Shown here piece after piece: positions 48,534 to 57,664 of a DNA stretch of 64,000 bases. Source of the DNA: Streptomyces chattanoogensis (GTDB lineage Bacteria > Actinomycetota > Actinomycetes > Streptomycetales > Streptomycetaceae); assembly GCF_001294335.1 (NCBI RefSeq), contig NZ_LGKG01000035.1, positions 82,968 to 146,967 on the forward strand. Reading direction: 5' to 3'. Below the pieces are notes generated by a model, which made no database searches, had not been told where the DNA came from, and saw only the letters and a list, made by a program, of their open reading frames with translations. The translations under genes were made by a program, and so were the position numbers. Numbering within the stretch: the stretch's first letter is position 1; every line of letters starts with the position of its first letter.

Positions 48534-49781
48534 TCAGTGGCGAGGTCCACCGTCGCCGGCCGCCGCATCGCGTACGCCCGAGGCCGCCAGCGCATCCATG
48601 GTGCGCGCATGGACCTCGCGGTGGGCTGCGGCGGCGATGAAGGCGGCCGTGTTCTCGGGGCCGACCAGGTCCCGTACGGCCTGGACGATGTCGGCGGGGA
48701 GGGCCACCGGCTCCGGGCCGGTCGCGGGACGGGGGTCCGCGACCGGCCCGGGGGCGGCACCGGATTCCGGTACGGGGGCGGCGCCGGGCGTGGGGTTCGC
48801 GCGGCCGAGCCCGGATATGCGGCCGGGTACGGAGGCGCGACCTGCCCCCGATGCATGGGCAGGTCCCGAAGCGCAGCCATGGCCGGGTTCCGGTACGAAG
48901 GCGCCGCCGGCCCCGGCCACACGCTCGAGCACGTCCCCAGCCCCCGGCGCCGGCCCAGCGGCCGACGGAGCCGGGCCAGGGGCCGACGCCTCGGCGTGCG
49001 CTTCCCGGGACTCCCCCGGCAGCGACTCGGCGAGATGGCGGCGGAGGGAGCGCGTGGCCAAGGTGCGCATGGCGCGGGCGAGTTCGGCGTCGATGGTCTG
49101 CTGGGCCAGGGGCCGCAGGCGCCGTACGAGGGCGGCGGCCTCGGCGGCTTCGGAATCGGTGGGCGGGTGGTCCAGGAAGGGCCGGAAGATGTGCTCGGTG
49201 GTGAAGTCGACGAAGCGGGCGGCGATGTGCTCGACCTGGCCGCGTACCTCCCGCAGATGGCCGGAGATGGCCAGGAGCGGGACGCCCGCGGAGTGGAGTT
49301 CGGCGGCGACGGCGAGTTCCTGGGGACTGGGGACGAGGAACTCGTGGTCATGGCCCGGGATGCGTTCCAGGACGCCGAGCGCGACGGCCTCGGTCACCGC
49401 CGCCTCGTCGGAGGTGCCGCCGAAGGCGGTGTCCAGGTCGGCGCGGCTGATGCGGGATGACTTCTCGTCGGTCCACGGCCCGTCGATCTCGGCGACCAGC
49501 CCGAGGACCCCGCCGAGATCGAGGCCCGCGTCCCAGGCCTCGAGGAGTTCCTTGATGCTGGCCAGGGTGTAGCCCCGGTCGAGGAGGTCGGCGATCTGGC
49601 GCAGCCGGGCCAGGTGGGCATCGCCGTAGACATTGGCCCGGCCGCGGCGCTCGGGGCGGGGGAGCAGGCCGCGGTCCTGGTAGGCGCGGATCGTCCGGAC
49701 CGTGGCGCCGCTGAGGTGGGCCAGCTCCTCGATACGGTATTCGGCCGGTTGGCCGTCGGCCGTCGGCGGCTGCTGACTCAT
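48534..49781 (-). CDS. MerR-family regulator with Ala/Gly/Pro-rich linker
   Basis: A 415-residue MerR protein: winged helix EYRIEELAHLSGATVRTIRAYQDRGLLPRPERRGRANVYGDAHLARLRQIADLLDRGYTLASIKELLEAW in the first 90 residues, then a helical domain to about 265, then a low-complexity stretch (about 275-365) rich in Ala, Gly and Pro, then a short conserved helix (VQAVRDLVGPENTAAFIAAAAH). It follows the hydrolase operon on the same strand. Ligand and targets are unknown. GAGGAG lies 6 nt upstream of the ATG. Confidence 0.88.
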   Translation of the reverse strand: MSQQPPTADGQPAEYRIEELAHLSGATVRTIRAYQDRGLLPRPERRGRANVYGDAHLARLRQIADLLDRGYTLASIKELLEAWDAGLDLGGVLGLVAEIDGPWTDEKSSRISRADLDTAFGGTSDEAAVTEAVALGVLERIPGHDHEFLVPSPQELAVAAELHSAGVPLLAISGHLREVRGQVEHIAARFVDFTTEHIFRPFLDHPPTDSEAAEAAALVRRLRPLAQQTIDAELARAMRTLATRSLRRHLAESLPGESREAHAEASAPGPAPSAAGPAPGAGDVLERVAGAGGAFVPEPGHGCASGPAHASGAGRASVPGRISGLGRANPTPGAAPVPESGAAPGPVADPRPATGPEPVALPADIVQAVRDLVGPENTAAFIAAAAHREVHARTMDALAASGVRDAAAGDGGPRH

Positions 49782-49924
49782 TGCGGTGCTCCTCACGACA
49801 TTGCCGCCGGTTCGCCGGACAGCCGCCCGGCTCATGGGCAGGGGCCGGTTCACCGGATGCCGCCCGGTTCGCCGTACAGCCCTCTACTCACCGGACAGCG
49901 GCCCGTCCACCGGACGTCCTCTTA

Positions 49925-50869
49925 CTACGAGAGGGCCGCGCGGCCCACCGCACCCGCCGCGGCCCGTGCGGCCGGGGAGGTCGCCAGATAGGCGACGGCC
50001 GAGCGTAGCGACCCTTCCTGCGAGGGATGGTACGACCGCCGCAGATAGCGCGGTATCGCGGCGCCCAGCTCACGCCAGGTGGGCAGGAGCCCCTTGCGTA
50101 CGGCGTGGTTGTGCTCGCGCAGCGAGTATCGGGAGCGGGTGGCGAGCTGCGGGTCATGACGGAGGAGGTAGGCCGCGCCCCAGCCCCAGAGATAGAGGAG
50201 GACGGGGGCCGTTACGGACATGCCGAGGATGCGGCGGAGGTAGCGGGCGGGTTCCTCGCCGCCGGTGTGCTCGTACATGTCGAAGGCGACGGCGCGGTGC
50301 TCGACCTCCTCGGCGCCGTGCCACCGCAGCAGATCGAGCATCACCGGGTCGGGGGTGGCGCGGTCGAGGCCGTCGGCGGCGAGCACCCAGTTGCCGAGCA
50401 CCGCGGTGAACTGCTCGATGGCAGCGATCACGGAGAGACGGAAGCGCAGCCACTCCTGTTCGGGGAGCGGTACGCCGAAGGGGGGCTTGTCGCCCAGGAG
50501 GTACTCGAAGAGAAAGTCGACATGCCGGGTGTAGGGGGCGGTGTCCAGGCCTTGGCGGGCCAAGTGGTCGAGGACGTAGGCGTGCTGGACGCTGTGGGTG
50601 GCCTCCTGGCCCATGAAGCCCTTGACGTCCTTGAGGAGTTCCCCGTCCCGGACCTGCGGCAGGGCCTCCTTGAAGACCTTGACGAACCACCGTTCACCGG
50701 CCGGCAGCAGCAGATGCAGCACATTGATGACATGCGTGGCGGTGGGCTCGTCCGGTATCCAGTGCAGCGGTGTGTCACGCCAGTCGAACGAGACCCGGCG
50801 CGGAGCGATGGGATGGTGCTCCTGCGGGCGGGGTGAGTGCGGTGGACGTGGGGTGGGTGATGTGCTCAT
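49925..50869 (-). CDS. PF10118-like metal-dependent hydrolase
   Basis: A 314-residue protein with metal-like motifs EATHSVQHAYV, EQFTAVLGNW and WHGAEEVEHRAVAFD, resembling predicted metal-dependent hydrolases (or di-iron helical proteins). Biochemistry is unknown. It is the third gene of a minus-strand run M24 peptidase, EphD-like, this gene, MerR. Confidence 0.83.
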   Translation of the reverse strand: MSTSPTPRPPHSPRPQEHHPIAPRRVSFDWRDTPLHWIPDEPTATHVINVLHLLLPAGERWFVKVFKEALPQVRDGELLKDVKGFMGQEATHSVQHAYVLDHLARQGLDTAPYTRHVDFLFEYLLGDKPPFGVPLPEQEWLRFRLSVIAAIEQFTAVLGNWVLAADGLDRATPDPVMLDLLRWHGAEEVEHRAVAFDMYEHTGGEEPARYLRRILGMSVTAPVLLYLWGWGAAYLLRHDPQLATRSRYSLREHNHAVRKGLLPTWRELGAAIPRYLRRSYHPSQEGSLRSAVAYLATSPAARAAAGAVGRAALS

Positions 50870-50916
50870 GCGCGGCTCCTGACGTGCGCAGATCTCTCCC
50901 GGGGCCAGAGGGACGG

Positions 50917-52725
50917 CTACAGCGGCGGTTCGATACGGGCGATGGCGCGCAGGGCGCGCGGGGTGAAGCGGGACATCAGATGGGCGCCGCGCGCCTCGGG
51001 GGTGACGGGGACGACCGCCTGGTTACGTACCACCGCGCGCAGAACGGCGTCGGCGACCTTCTCCGGCGGGTAATTGCGCATGCCGTACATCCGCGCGGCC
51101 TTGGCCTGGCGGCGTTTCTCTTCTTCGGCCGAGACTCCGGTGAAGCGCGAGGTGGTGGTGATGTTGGTGTTGACCAGCCCCGGACAGATGGCGGAAACCC
51201 CGATGCCCTGGCCCGCCAGCTCGGCGCGCAGGCACTCGCTGAGCATCAGGACGGCCGCCTTGGACGTGCTGTACGCGGGCAGGACTTTGGAGGGCTGGAA
51301 GGCGGCGGCCGAGGCGGTGTTGACGATATGGCCCCCTTGTCCGCGGTCCGCCATCCGCTTGCCGAAGATCCGGCAGCCGTGGATGACGCCCCACAGATTG
51401 ACGTCCAGGACCTTCTTCCAGTCCTCGGTGGTGGTCTGGAGGAAGGAGCCGGAGAGGCCGATGCCGGCGTTGTTCACCAGGACATCGACGGTGCCGTATT
51501 CGGCGTCCACCTTGTCGGCGAGCTTCTCCATGGCCGCCTCGTCCGCTACGTCGACGACCTCCCCCCAGGCCTGCGGGGCGCCGATCAGCCGGGCCATGTC
51601 GGCGGTCCGTGCCGCGCCCTCGGCATCCCGGTCGACGGCGATGATCCGCGCGCCGGCCTCGGCGAAGGCGAACGCCGTGGCCCGCCCTATCCCGCTGGCC
51701 GCACCGGTCACCAGCACCAGCTGCCCGCCGAAGCGGTCGGCATACGGGCCGGCGGCCACCACCTTCTTCGCCGGGTCGCCCTCTTCCTGGGCGGTGACGA
51801 ACTCGGTGATCCAGGAGGTCAGCTGGTCGGGCCGGGTGCGCGGCACCCAGTGCTTGGCCGGGAGCGTGCGGCGTACCAGCTGGGGCGCCCACTGCTCCAG
51901 GTCGTCGTACAGCCGCTGGGACAGGAAGGCATCGCCGGTCGGGGTGATCAGCTGGACCGGGCAGTGTGCATAGGCGTCGGTGCGCGGGCGGCGCAGCCGG
52001 GGGAGGACGTTGTCGCGGTAGAGCCAGGCGCCATGGGCAGCGTCGGTGGGCAGCGAAGGGGTCGGATAGCCGCCGGCGGGCACCTTTTCCACCCGCTGAA
52101 GGATCTTTGGCCAGCGCTTGCCGAGCGGGCCCTGCCACGCCAGTTCCGGCAGTTTGGGGGTGTGCAGCAGGTAGACGTACCAGGACTTGGCGCCCTGGTT
52201 GAGGAGCTGGGCGGCGCGCCGGGGGGTGGGCCGCGCCATCCGCTTCTTGATCCACTGGCCGAAGTGGTCGAGGGACGGGCCCGACATGGAGGTGAAGGAC
52301 GCGATCAGGCCCTCCGTACGCCGGACCGTGGCGAATTCCCAGGCCTGTACGGAGCCCCAGTCATGGCCGACCAGGTGGACGGGCCGGCCGGGGCTGACGG
52401 CGTCCGCGACGGCAAGGAAGTCGTCGGTCAGCTTCTCCAGGGTGAAGCCGCCGCGCAGCGGCTTCGGGGCCGTGGACCGGCCGCAGCCACGGACGTCGTA
52501 GAGCACCACATGAAACCGCTCGGCCAGGCGCTGCGCGACCTCGGACCACACCTCTTTGCTGTCCGGGTAGCCGTGCACCAGCATCACCGTGGGCTGCGCG
52601 GCGTCCCCCAGCTCGGCGACACACAGCTCGACGCCGCCGGTGCGCACCCGGCGCTCCCGTGCCCCCTGGAGCCCCTGCCGCCGGCTCCGGTCCTGTCCCT
52701 GGCCTTCTTCACGTCCTGTGTTCAC
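50917..52725 (-). CDS. Epoxide hydrolase-like domain fused to an SDR (EphD-like)
   Basis: A 602-residue two-domain enzyme. Residues 30-325 are an alpha/beta hydrolase: oxyanion HGYPDS, nucleophile Asp in VGHDWGSVQAW and a C-terminal His in AKHWVPRT. Residues 335-600 are an SDR: TGAASGIGRATA, NNAGIGLSG, the Ser in NTASAAAF and YSTSK. This architecture matches mycobacterial EphD. The hydrolase could open epoxides and the SDR oxidise the product. ATG overlaps the stop of the upstream M24 gene (ATGA), so coupled translation. Confidence 0.9.
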   Translation of the reverse strand: MNTGREEGQGQDRSRRQGLQGARERRVRTGGVELCVAELGDAAQPTVMLVHGYPDSKEVWSEVAQRLAERFHVVLYDVRGCGRSTAPKPLRGGFTLEKLTDDFLAVADAVSPGRPVHLVGHDWGSVQAWEFATVRRTEGLIASFTSMSGPSLDHFGQWIKKRMARPTPRRAAQLLNQGAKSWYVYLLHTPKLPELAWQGPLGKRWPKILQRVEKVPAGGYPTPSLPTDAAHGAWLYRDNVLPRLRRPRTDAYAHCPVQLITPTGDAFLSQRLYDDLEQWAPQLVRRTLPAKHWVPRTRPDQLTSWITEFVTAQEEGDPAKKVVAAGPYADRFGGQLVLVTGAASGIGRATAFAFAEAGARIIAVDRDAEGAARTADMARLIGAPQAWGEVVDVADEAAMEKLADKVDAEYGTVDVLVNNAGIGLSGSFLQTTTEDWKKVLDVNLWGVIHGCRIFGKRMADRGQGGHIVNTASAAAFQPSKVLPAYSTSKAAVLMLSECLRAELAGQGIGVSAICPGLVNTNITTTSRFTGVSAEEEKRRQAKAARMYGMRNYPPEKVADAVLRAVVRNQAVVPVTPEARGAHLMSRFTPRALRAIARIEPPL

Positions 52726-53597
52726 GCGGCCTTCTCCTCCTGCCAGCGCCGCACATGCGGCAGATCGTCATCCAGCCAAAAGGCGCTTTCCTGCGGGTCC
52801 TTGGAGTCCGTGACGACCAGGATTTCCTCGAACTTGGCGCCCGTACCGCGGAATCCGAGGTGGGGTTCGACCGCCCAGAGCCCCGGCTGCGGCGGGTGGT
52901 CGGAGAAGGTGTACGGGCTCCACAGCGGGGACCAGCCGTCCCGGTGGCCGTGCAGCGCATCGGAGGCGAGACCCTTGAGGGACTGGGTGCCGAATCCGAA
53001 GAGGGTGGGGGACCAGCGGCGCTCCCTGACCCGGTCGATCTTGTGGGCGATGACGCCGAAGGGGTAGGCGCGGTGGCGGTTGGCGTGGCCCTGCCGCACC
53101 ATCAGCCGTTCCACGTCCTCGTAGATCTCGCGCAGCGGGCGCCGCTCCCGGACCTCGCGCAGGATCAGCTCCCGGTGCGCTTCGAGGTCGGCGAGCAGCC
53201 GGTCGTGTACGGGGTTGAGGCCGAGGCAGCCGGAGTAGCCGATGTCGGCGGTGTATCCCTTGTAGACCGGCGCCATGTCGAGGATGAAGGGCATGCCCGG
53301 TTCCAGCGCGCGGTTGGTGGGGAAGAACTGCAGCGGGATGCGGAAATTGACGAAGGCCGTGCGGTCGCCGAACCACGCGAACGGCAGGTGGAACCAGTCC
53401 CGTACGCCGCGCTCGCGCAGCCACTCGCGCTGCATCCGCGCCGCCGCGCGCTCGGTGATCCCGGGCTTGAGCTGGGCGGCCACCGCCTCTGCGCAGTCGT
53501 ACGCGAGGCGCTGGACCTCTCTGAACCCCCGCAGTTCGGCGGTGAGTCCTGCGGTGTCTGCCGAGGTCGCTGAGCTGACTGAGGTGCCTGAGGCCAT
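52722..53597 (-). CDS. M24 (pita-bread) metallopeptidase family protein
   Basis: A 291-residue M24-like protein. Metal-ligand residues are seen in ILDMAPVYKGYTADIGYSG (two Asp), a His in IAHKIDRV, a Glu in WAVEPHLG and a Glu in KFEEILVVTD. Members are aminopeptidases or creatinase-like hydrolases. The family fold is firm, the substrate unknown. It begins a translationally coupled operon with the EphD-like gene. Confidence 0.85.
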   Translation of the reverse strand: MASGTSVSSATSADTAGLTAELRGFREVQRLAYDCAEAVAAQLKPGITERAAARMQREWLRERGVRDWFHLPFAWFGDRTAFVNFRIPLQFFPTNRALEPGMPFILDMAPVYKGYTADIGYSGCLGLNPVHDRLLADLEAHRELILREVRERRPLREIYEDVERLMVRQGHANRHRAYPFGVIAHKIDRVRERRWSPTLFGFGTQSLKGLASDALHGHRDGWSPLWSPYTFSDHPPQPGLWAVEPHLGFRGTGAKFEEILVVTDSKDPQESAFWLDDDLPHVRRWQEEKAA

Positions 53598-53921
53598 CGC
53601 CGACCGTCCGTCCGTAAGCGGTTCATCGCGGTACGCGCCCGTAACTTGACACTGATGAATGTGACAATGACCGGCGGCTGCGTCAAGGGGTGTGCACAAG
53701 GGCCGTGCACGAGGGGTGCGCCCGGGGCGTGGCAACGCGCAGGGCACCGGCACTGAGGCCAGGTGCTGAGCTCGGACCCTGAGGCCCGACCCTGACGTCA
53801 GGGCAACCCCAGGTATGACATCCCCTACGGGTCCCTCGTACCGGAGAGGTATGCGCGGGGTGGGCAGAGACCGTCGCCTGGGTTGACGACTGAGGCCGCG
53901 GGCGCTTCTACCGTCGAATAC
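53598..53921. other. Divergent intergenic region with two dyads
   Basis: No gene in these 324 bp. It holds a dyad TTGACAC/GTGACAA (53646-53652 and 53661-53667) just upstream of the M24 gene and a perfect 14-bp palindrome CCCTGACGTCAGGG (53790-53803) nearer the ABC operon. A -35-like TTGACG (53883-53888) and a -10-like TACCGT (53909-53914), spaced 20 bp, precede the GTG of the first ABC gene by about 7 nt, suggesting a leaderless transcript. Confidence 0.5.
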
Positions 53922-54965
53922 GTGACTGTGATTGTGACCGAAAGCCTGAGCAAGCGGTTCCCGCGGGTGACCGCCTTGGACCGGCTCTCCGTTGACATCG
54001 CCCCCGGCGTGACCGGCCTGGTGGGTGCCAACGGCGCCGGAAAGTCCACCCTGATCAAGATCCTTCTCGGCCTGGCCCCGGCCACCGAAGGGACCGCGCA
54101 GGTCCTCGGCCTGGACGTGACGCGGGACGGCGCGGCCATCCGCGAGCGGGTCGGCTATATGCCCGAACACGACTGCCTGCCGCCGGATGTCTCGGCCACC
54201 GAGTTCGTGGTGCACATGGCCCGGATGTCCGGCCTGCCGCCGACCGCCGCCCGCGAGCGCACCGCGGACACCCTGCGCCACGTCGGCCTCTACGAGGAGC
54301 GATACCGCCCCATGGGGGGCTATTCGACGGGCATGAAGCAGCGGGTGAAGCTGGCCCAGGCCCTCGTCCACGACCCGCAGCTGGTGTTCCTGGACGAGCC
54401 CACCAACGGCCTGGACCCTGTCGGCCGGGACGAGATGCTCGGCCTGATCCGCCGTGTGCACACCGACTTCGGGATCTCCGTCCTGGTGACCTCGCACCTC
54501 CTCGGCGAGCTGGAGCGCACCTGCGACCACGTCGTCGTCATCGACGGCGGCAAGCTGCTGCGCTCCTCGTCCACCGAAGAGTTCACACAGGCCACCACCT
54601 CGCTGGCGGTCGAGGTCACGGACACCGACCGCTGTCCGGACGGCACCGCGGCACTGCGCGCGGCGCTGGTCGCGGCCGGCGCCGTGGTGAGCGACGCCGC
54701 CGGCGCCGACGGCCTGAGCTCCTCGGGCCATGTGCTGTACGTCGAGGCATCGGGCGAGCAGACCCATGACCTGGTGCGCGACACCGTCGCCGGGCTCGGC
54801 CTCGGCCTGATCCGGATGGAACAGCGCCGGCACCACATAGCCGAGGTCTTCCGCGACGCGGACGCGGCTGCGGCCGCCGCCGCGCCGCCCGCCACCCCCG
54901 CCACCGCAGGCGCCCCGAGCGCGCCGCACACCACCCAGGACGGAGGCGCTCCCGATGCCGGCTGA
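53922..54965 (+). CDS. ABC transporter ATP-binding protein (ABC-2 exporter, first copy)
   Basis: A 347-residue ATPase: Walker A GANGAGKSTLIKIL, signature YSTGMKQRVKLAQAL, Walker B LVFLDEPTNGLDP, and the switch His in VTSHLLGEL. GTG 53922 has no Shine-Dalgarno and lies 7 nt after a possible -10, so leaderless translation is likely. The C-terminal 110 residues are a non-conserved extension ending Pro/Ala-rich. Its stop overlaps the next gene's ATG. With the following three genes it forms a two-ATPase, two-permease ABC-2 type exporter. Confidence 0.9.
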   Translation: MTVIVTESLSKRFPRVTALDRLSVDIAPGVTGLVGANGAGKSTLIKILLGLAPATEGTAQVLGLDVTRDGAAIRERVGYMPEHDCLPPDVSATEFVVHMARMSGLPPTAARERTADTLRHVGLYEERYRPMGGYSTGMKQRVKLAQALVHDPQLVFLDEPTNGLDPVGRDEMLGLIRRVHTDFGISVLVTSHLLGELERTCDHVVVIDGGKLLRSSSTEEFTQATTSLAVEVTDTDRCPDGTAALRAALVAAGAVVSDAAGADGLSSSGHVLYVEASGEQTHDLVRDTVAGLGLGLIRMEQRRHHIAEVFRDADAAAAAAAPPATPATAGAPSAPHTTQDGGAPDAG

Positions 54966-55881
54966 CTCCACGACCCCTGTCTCCACGACCCCCGTCTCCG
55001 CCGCCCCCGGCGGGGCCTCCATCCACAACATCGGCTACCGCCATTACGACGGCCCCCGTCTGGGCCGCGCCTACGCCCGCCGGTCGCTCTTCTCGCAGAG
55101 CCTGCGCGGCGCCTACGGACTCGGCCGCTCGGCCAAGAGCAAGGTGCTGCCGATGCTGCTCTTGGCGGTGATGTGCCTGCCCGCCGCGATCATGGTCGCG
55201 GTGGCGGTGGTCACCAAGGCCGGCAGCCTTCAGGTCGGTTACACCCGCTACGCCATCTACCTCCAGGCCGTCATCGGCCTCTACCTCGCCGCCCAGGCCC
55301 CGCAGTCCGTCTCCCGCGATCTGCGCTTCAAGTCCGTGCCGCTCTATTTCTCCCGCCCCATCGAGCGCGCCGACTATGTGGCGGCGAAGTTCGCGGCCAT
55401 GGCGAGCGCCCTGTTCATCCTCACCGCGGCGCCGCTGCTGGTCCTCTACACCGGGGCGCTGCTGGCGAAGATGGATTTCCTCGAGCAGACCAAGGGGCTG
55501 GGCCAGGGCCTGGTCTCCGTCGCGCTGCTCTCGCTCGTCTTCGCCGGGATCGGCCTGGTCATCTCGGCGCTCACCCCGCGCCGCGGCTTCGGCGTCGCCG
55601 CCGTGATCGCCGTCCTCACCATCCCCTACGGTGCGGTCAGCGCCGTCCAGGGCATCGCCTCCGTCCAGGGCAGCGAGTCCGCCGTCGGCTGGCTGGGCCT
55701 CTTCTCCCCCATCACGCTCCTCGACGGGGTGCAGGCGAGCTTCCTCGGCGGGACGACCTCCTTCCCCGACAACCTGGCGCCGTCGACCGCCGCCGGGTTC
55801 GTCTATCTCCTCGTCGCGCTGACAGCCATCGCCGGTTCCTACGCCCTGCTGACGCTCCGCTACCGGAAGGCCGGCCTGTGA
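54955..55881 (+). CDS. ABC-2 type permease (first copy)
   Basis: A 308-residue permease with about six hydrophobic segments (MLLLAVMCLPAAIMVAVAVV, LFILTAAPLLVLYTGALL, VSVALLSLVFAGIGLVISAL, VYLLVALTAIAGSYALLTL) after a 50-residue soluble head with the conserved IHNIGYRHYDGPRLGRAYARRSLF. It overlaps the preceding ATPase gene and its stop overlaps the next start (GTGA). The substrate is unknown. Confidence 0.85.
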   Translation: MPADSTTPVSTTPVSAAPGGASIHNIGYRHYDGPRLGRAYARRSLFSQSLRGAYGLGRSAKSKVLPMLLLAVMCLPAAIMVAVAVVTKAGSLQVGYTRYAIYLQAVIGLYLAAQAPQSVSRDLRFKSVPLYFSRPIERADYVAAKFAAMASALFILTAAPLLVLYTGALLAKMDFLEQTKGLGQGLVSVALLSLVFAGIGLVISALTPRRGFGVAAVIAVLTIPYGAVSAVQGIASVQGSESAVGWLGLFSPITLLDGVQASFLGGTTSFPDNLAPSTAAGFVYLLVALTAIAGSYALLTLRYRKAGL

Positions 55882-56789
55882 CCACGCTCCACATCGACCA
55901 TGTCTCCCGCTGGTTCGGAAACGTCGTTGCCGTCAACGACATCACCATGACCATCGGCCCCGGCGTCACCGGCCTGCTCGGCCCCAACGGCGCCGGAAAA
56001 TCCACCCTCATCAACATGATGGGCGGCTTCCTCGCCCCCTCCAACGGCACCGTCACCCTCGACGGCACCACGATCTGGCGCAACGCCGGCAGCTACCGCC
56101 ACATCGGCATCGTCCCCGAGCGCGAGGCGATGTACGACTTCCTCACCGGCCGCGAATTCGTCCTCGCCAACGCCGAGTTGCACGGCCTCGGCCGGGCCGA
56201 GGCGGCCAGGGCGCTGGCCACGGTGCAGATGGAGTACGCCCAGGACCGCAAGATCTCGACGTACAGCAAGGGCATGCGGCAGCGGGTGAAAATGGCGTCC
56301 GCGCTGGTCCACGACCCGTCCGTGCTGCTGCTGGACGAGCCGTTCAACGGCATGGACCCGCGGCAGCGGATGCAGCTGATGGAGCTGCTGAGGCGCATGG
56401 GGGACGACGGCCGCACGGTGCTGTTCTCCTCACACATCCTCGAAGAGGTCGAGCAGCTCGCCTCCCATATCGAGGTGGTGGTGGCCGGCCGGCATGCCGC
56501 GTCCGGTGACTTCCGCAAGATCCGCCGGCTGATGACCGATCGCCCGCACCGCTACCTCGTACGGTCCGACAACGACCGCGCGCTGGCCGGTGCGCTGATC
56601 GCCGACCCGTCCACGGCCGGCATCGAAGTGGACCTCGTCGAGGGCGCGCTGCGTATCCAGGCCATCGACTTCGGCCGGTTCACCGAACTCCTGCCGCGGG
56701 TCGCCCGTGACCACGGCATCCGGCTGCTGACGGTCTCGCCCTCCGACGAGTCGCTGGAATCCGTCTTCTCCTATCTCGTAGCGGCCTGA
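55878..56789 (+). CDS. ABC transporter ATP-binding protein (second copy)
   Basis: A 303-residue ATPase: Walker A GPNGAGKSTLINMM, signature YSKGMRQRVKMASAL, Walker B LLLDEPFNGMDP and the switch His in FSSHILEEV. GTG 55878 overlaps the permease stop by 4 nt; a longer in-frame reading frame extends upstream but is antisense-like shadow. Paired with the permease that follows. Confidence 0.92.
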   Translation: MTTLHIDHVSRWFGNVVAVNDITMTIGPGVTGLLGPNGAGKSTLINMMGGFLAPSNGTVTLDGTTIWRNAGSYRHIGIVPEREAMYDFLTGREFVLANAELHGLGRAEAARALATVQMEYAQDRKISTYSKGMRQRVKMASALVHDPSVLLLDEPFNGMDPRQRMQLMELLRRMGDDGRTVLFSSHILEEVEQLASHIEVVVAGRHAASGDFRKIRRLMTDRPHRYLVRSDNDRALAGALIADPSTAGIEVDLVEGALRIQAIDFGRFTELLPRVARDHGIRLLTVSPSDESLESVFSYLVAA

Positions 56790-56811
56790 GGCCTGAAAGG
56801 AGCCCCGTCGC

Positions 56812-57588
56812 ATGTCCACAACCCATCCGACGGCCCCGCCCGCGCCCGCCGGCGCGCCCCGGGCCTCGCTGTTCCACCCCACCGTCGCCCGGCTCACCTA
56901 CCGCGCCCTGCTCGGCCGGCGCCGCGCGCTGATCCTCTTTGCGCTGCCGGCCCTCCTGGTGGTCATCGCCGTCGCCGTCCGTGCGCTGGCCGGCGCCGAT
57001 GACTCCACCGCGAGCGGAATCCTGGGCGGTTTCGCGCTGGGCACGATGGTCCCGCTGATCGGCGTCATCGCCGGTACGGGCGCGATCGGTCCCGAGATCG
57101 ACGACGGCTCGGTGGTCTATCTCCTGTCCAAGCCGGTGCCGCGGCCGACGATCATCTTCACCAAACTCCTCGTCGCGACGGGCGTCACGGTCGCCTTCTC
57201 CGCCGTTCCCGTCCTCCTCGCCGGCTTCCTGCTGAACGGCAACAGCCAGCAGATAGCTGTCGCTTACGCCGTGGCTGCGGCCGTCGCCTCGGTCGCCTAC
57301 AGCGCGCTCTTCCTCCTCCTCGGCACCATCACCCGGCACGCCGTCGTGTTCGGCCTGGTCTACGCCCTGGTCTGGGAGGCGCTCTTCGGCACCCTCGTCC
57401 CCGGGGCCCGGACCCTCAGCGTCCAGCAGTGGGCGCTGGCGGTGGGCCAGAAGGTCGGCGCGGAGGGTGCGCTCACCTCCGACGTGCAACTGCCGCTTGC
57501 CATATGCCTGTTGACGGTATTGACGGCCGGTGCCACCTGGTATGCCGGGCGCCGCCTGAAGTCCCTGACCCTGACCGGAGAGGAGTGA
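56812..57588 (+). CDS. ABC-2 type permease (second copy)
   Basis: A 258-residue permease with six hydrophobic segments and GRRRALILFALPALLVVIAVAVRAL, VSKP-type loop (YLLSKPVPRPTIIFTKLLVA). ATG 56812 follows GAAAGGAG. It is the last gene of the four-gene exporter operon. Confidence 0.88.
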   Translation: MSTTHPTAPPAPAGAPRASLFHPTVARLTYRALLGRRRALILFALPALLVVIAVAVRALAGADDSTASGILGGFALGTMVPLIGVIAGTGAIGPEIDDGSVVYLLSKPVPRPTIIFTKLLVATGVTVAFSAVPVLLAGFLLNGNSQQIAVAYAVAAAVASVAYSALFLLLGTITRHAVVFGLVYALVWEALFGTLVPGARTLSVQQWALAVGQKVGAEGALTSDVQLPLAICLLTVLTAGATWYAGRRLKSLTLTGEE

Positions 57589-57664
57589 CGCACCTCCGCG
57601 GTTACGGCGCCCCCGGAGGCCCATGGGACCCTTGCGGCCCTTGGCGCCCCGGGAGGTTGTTCGC

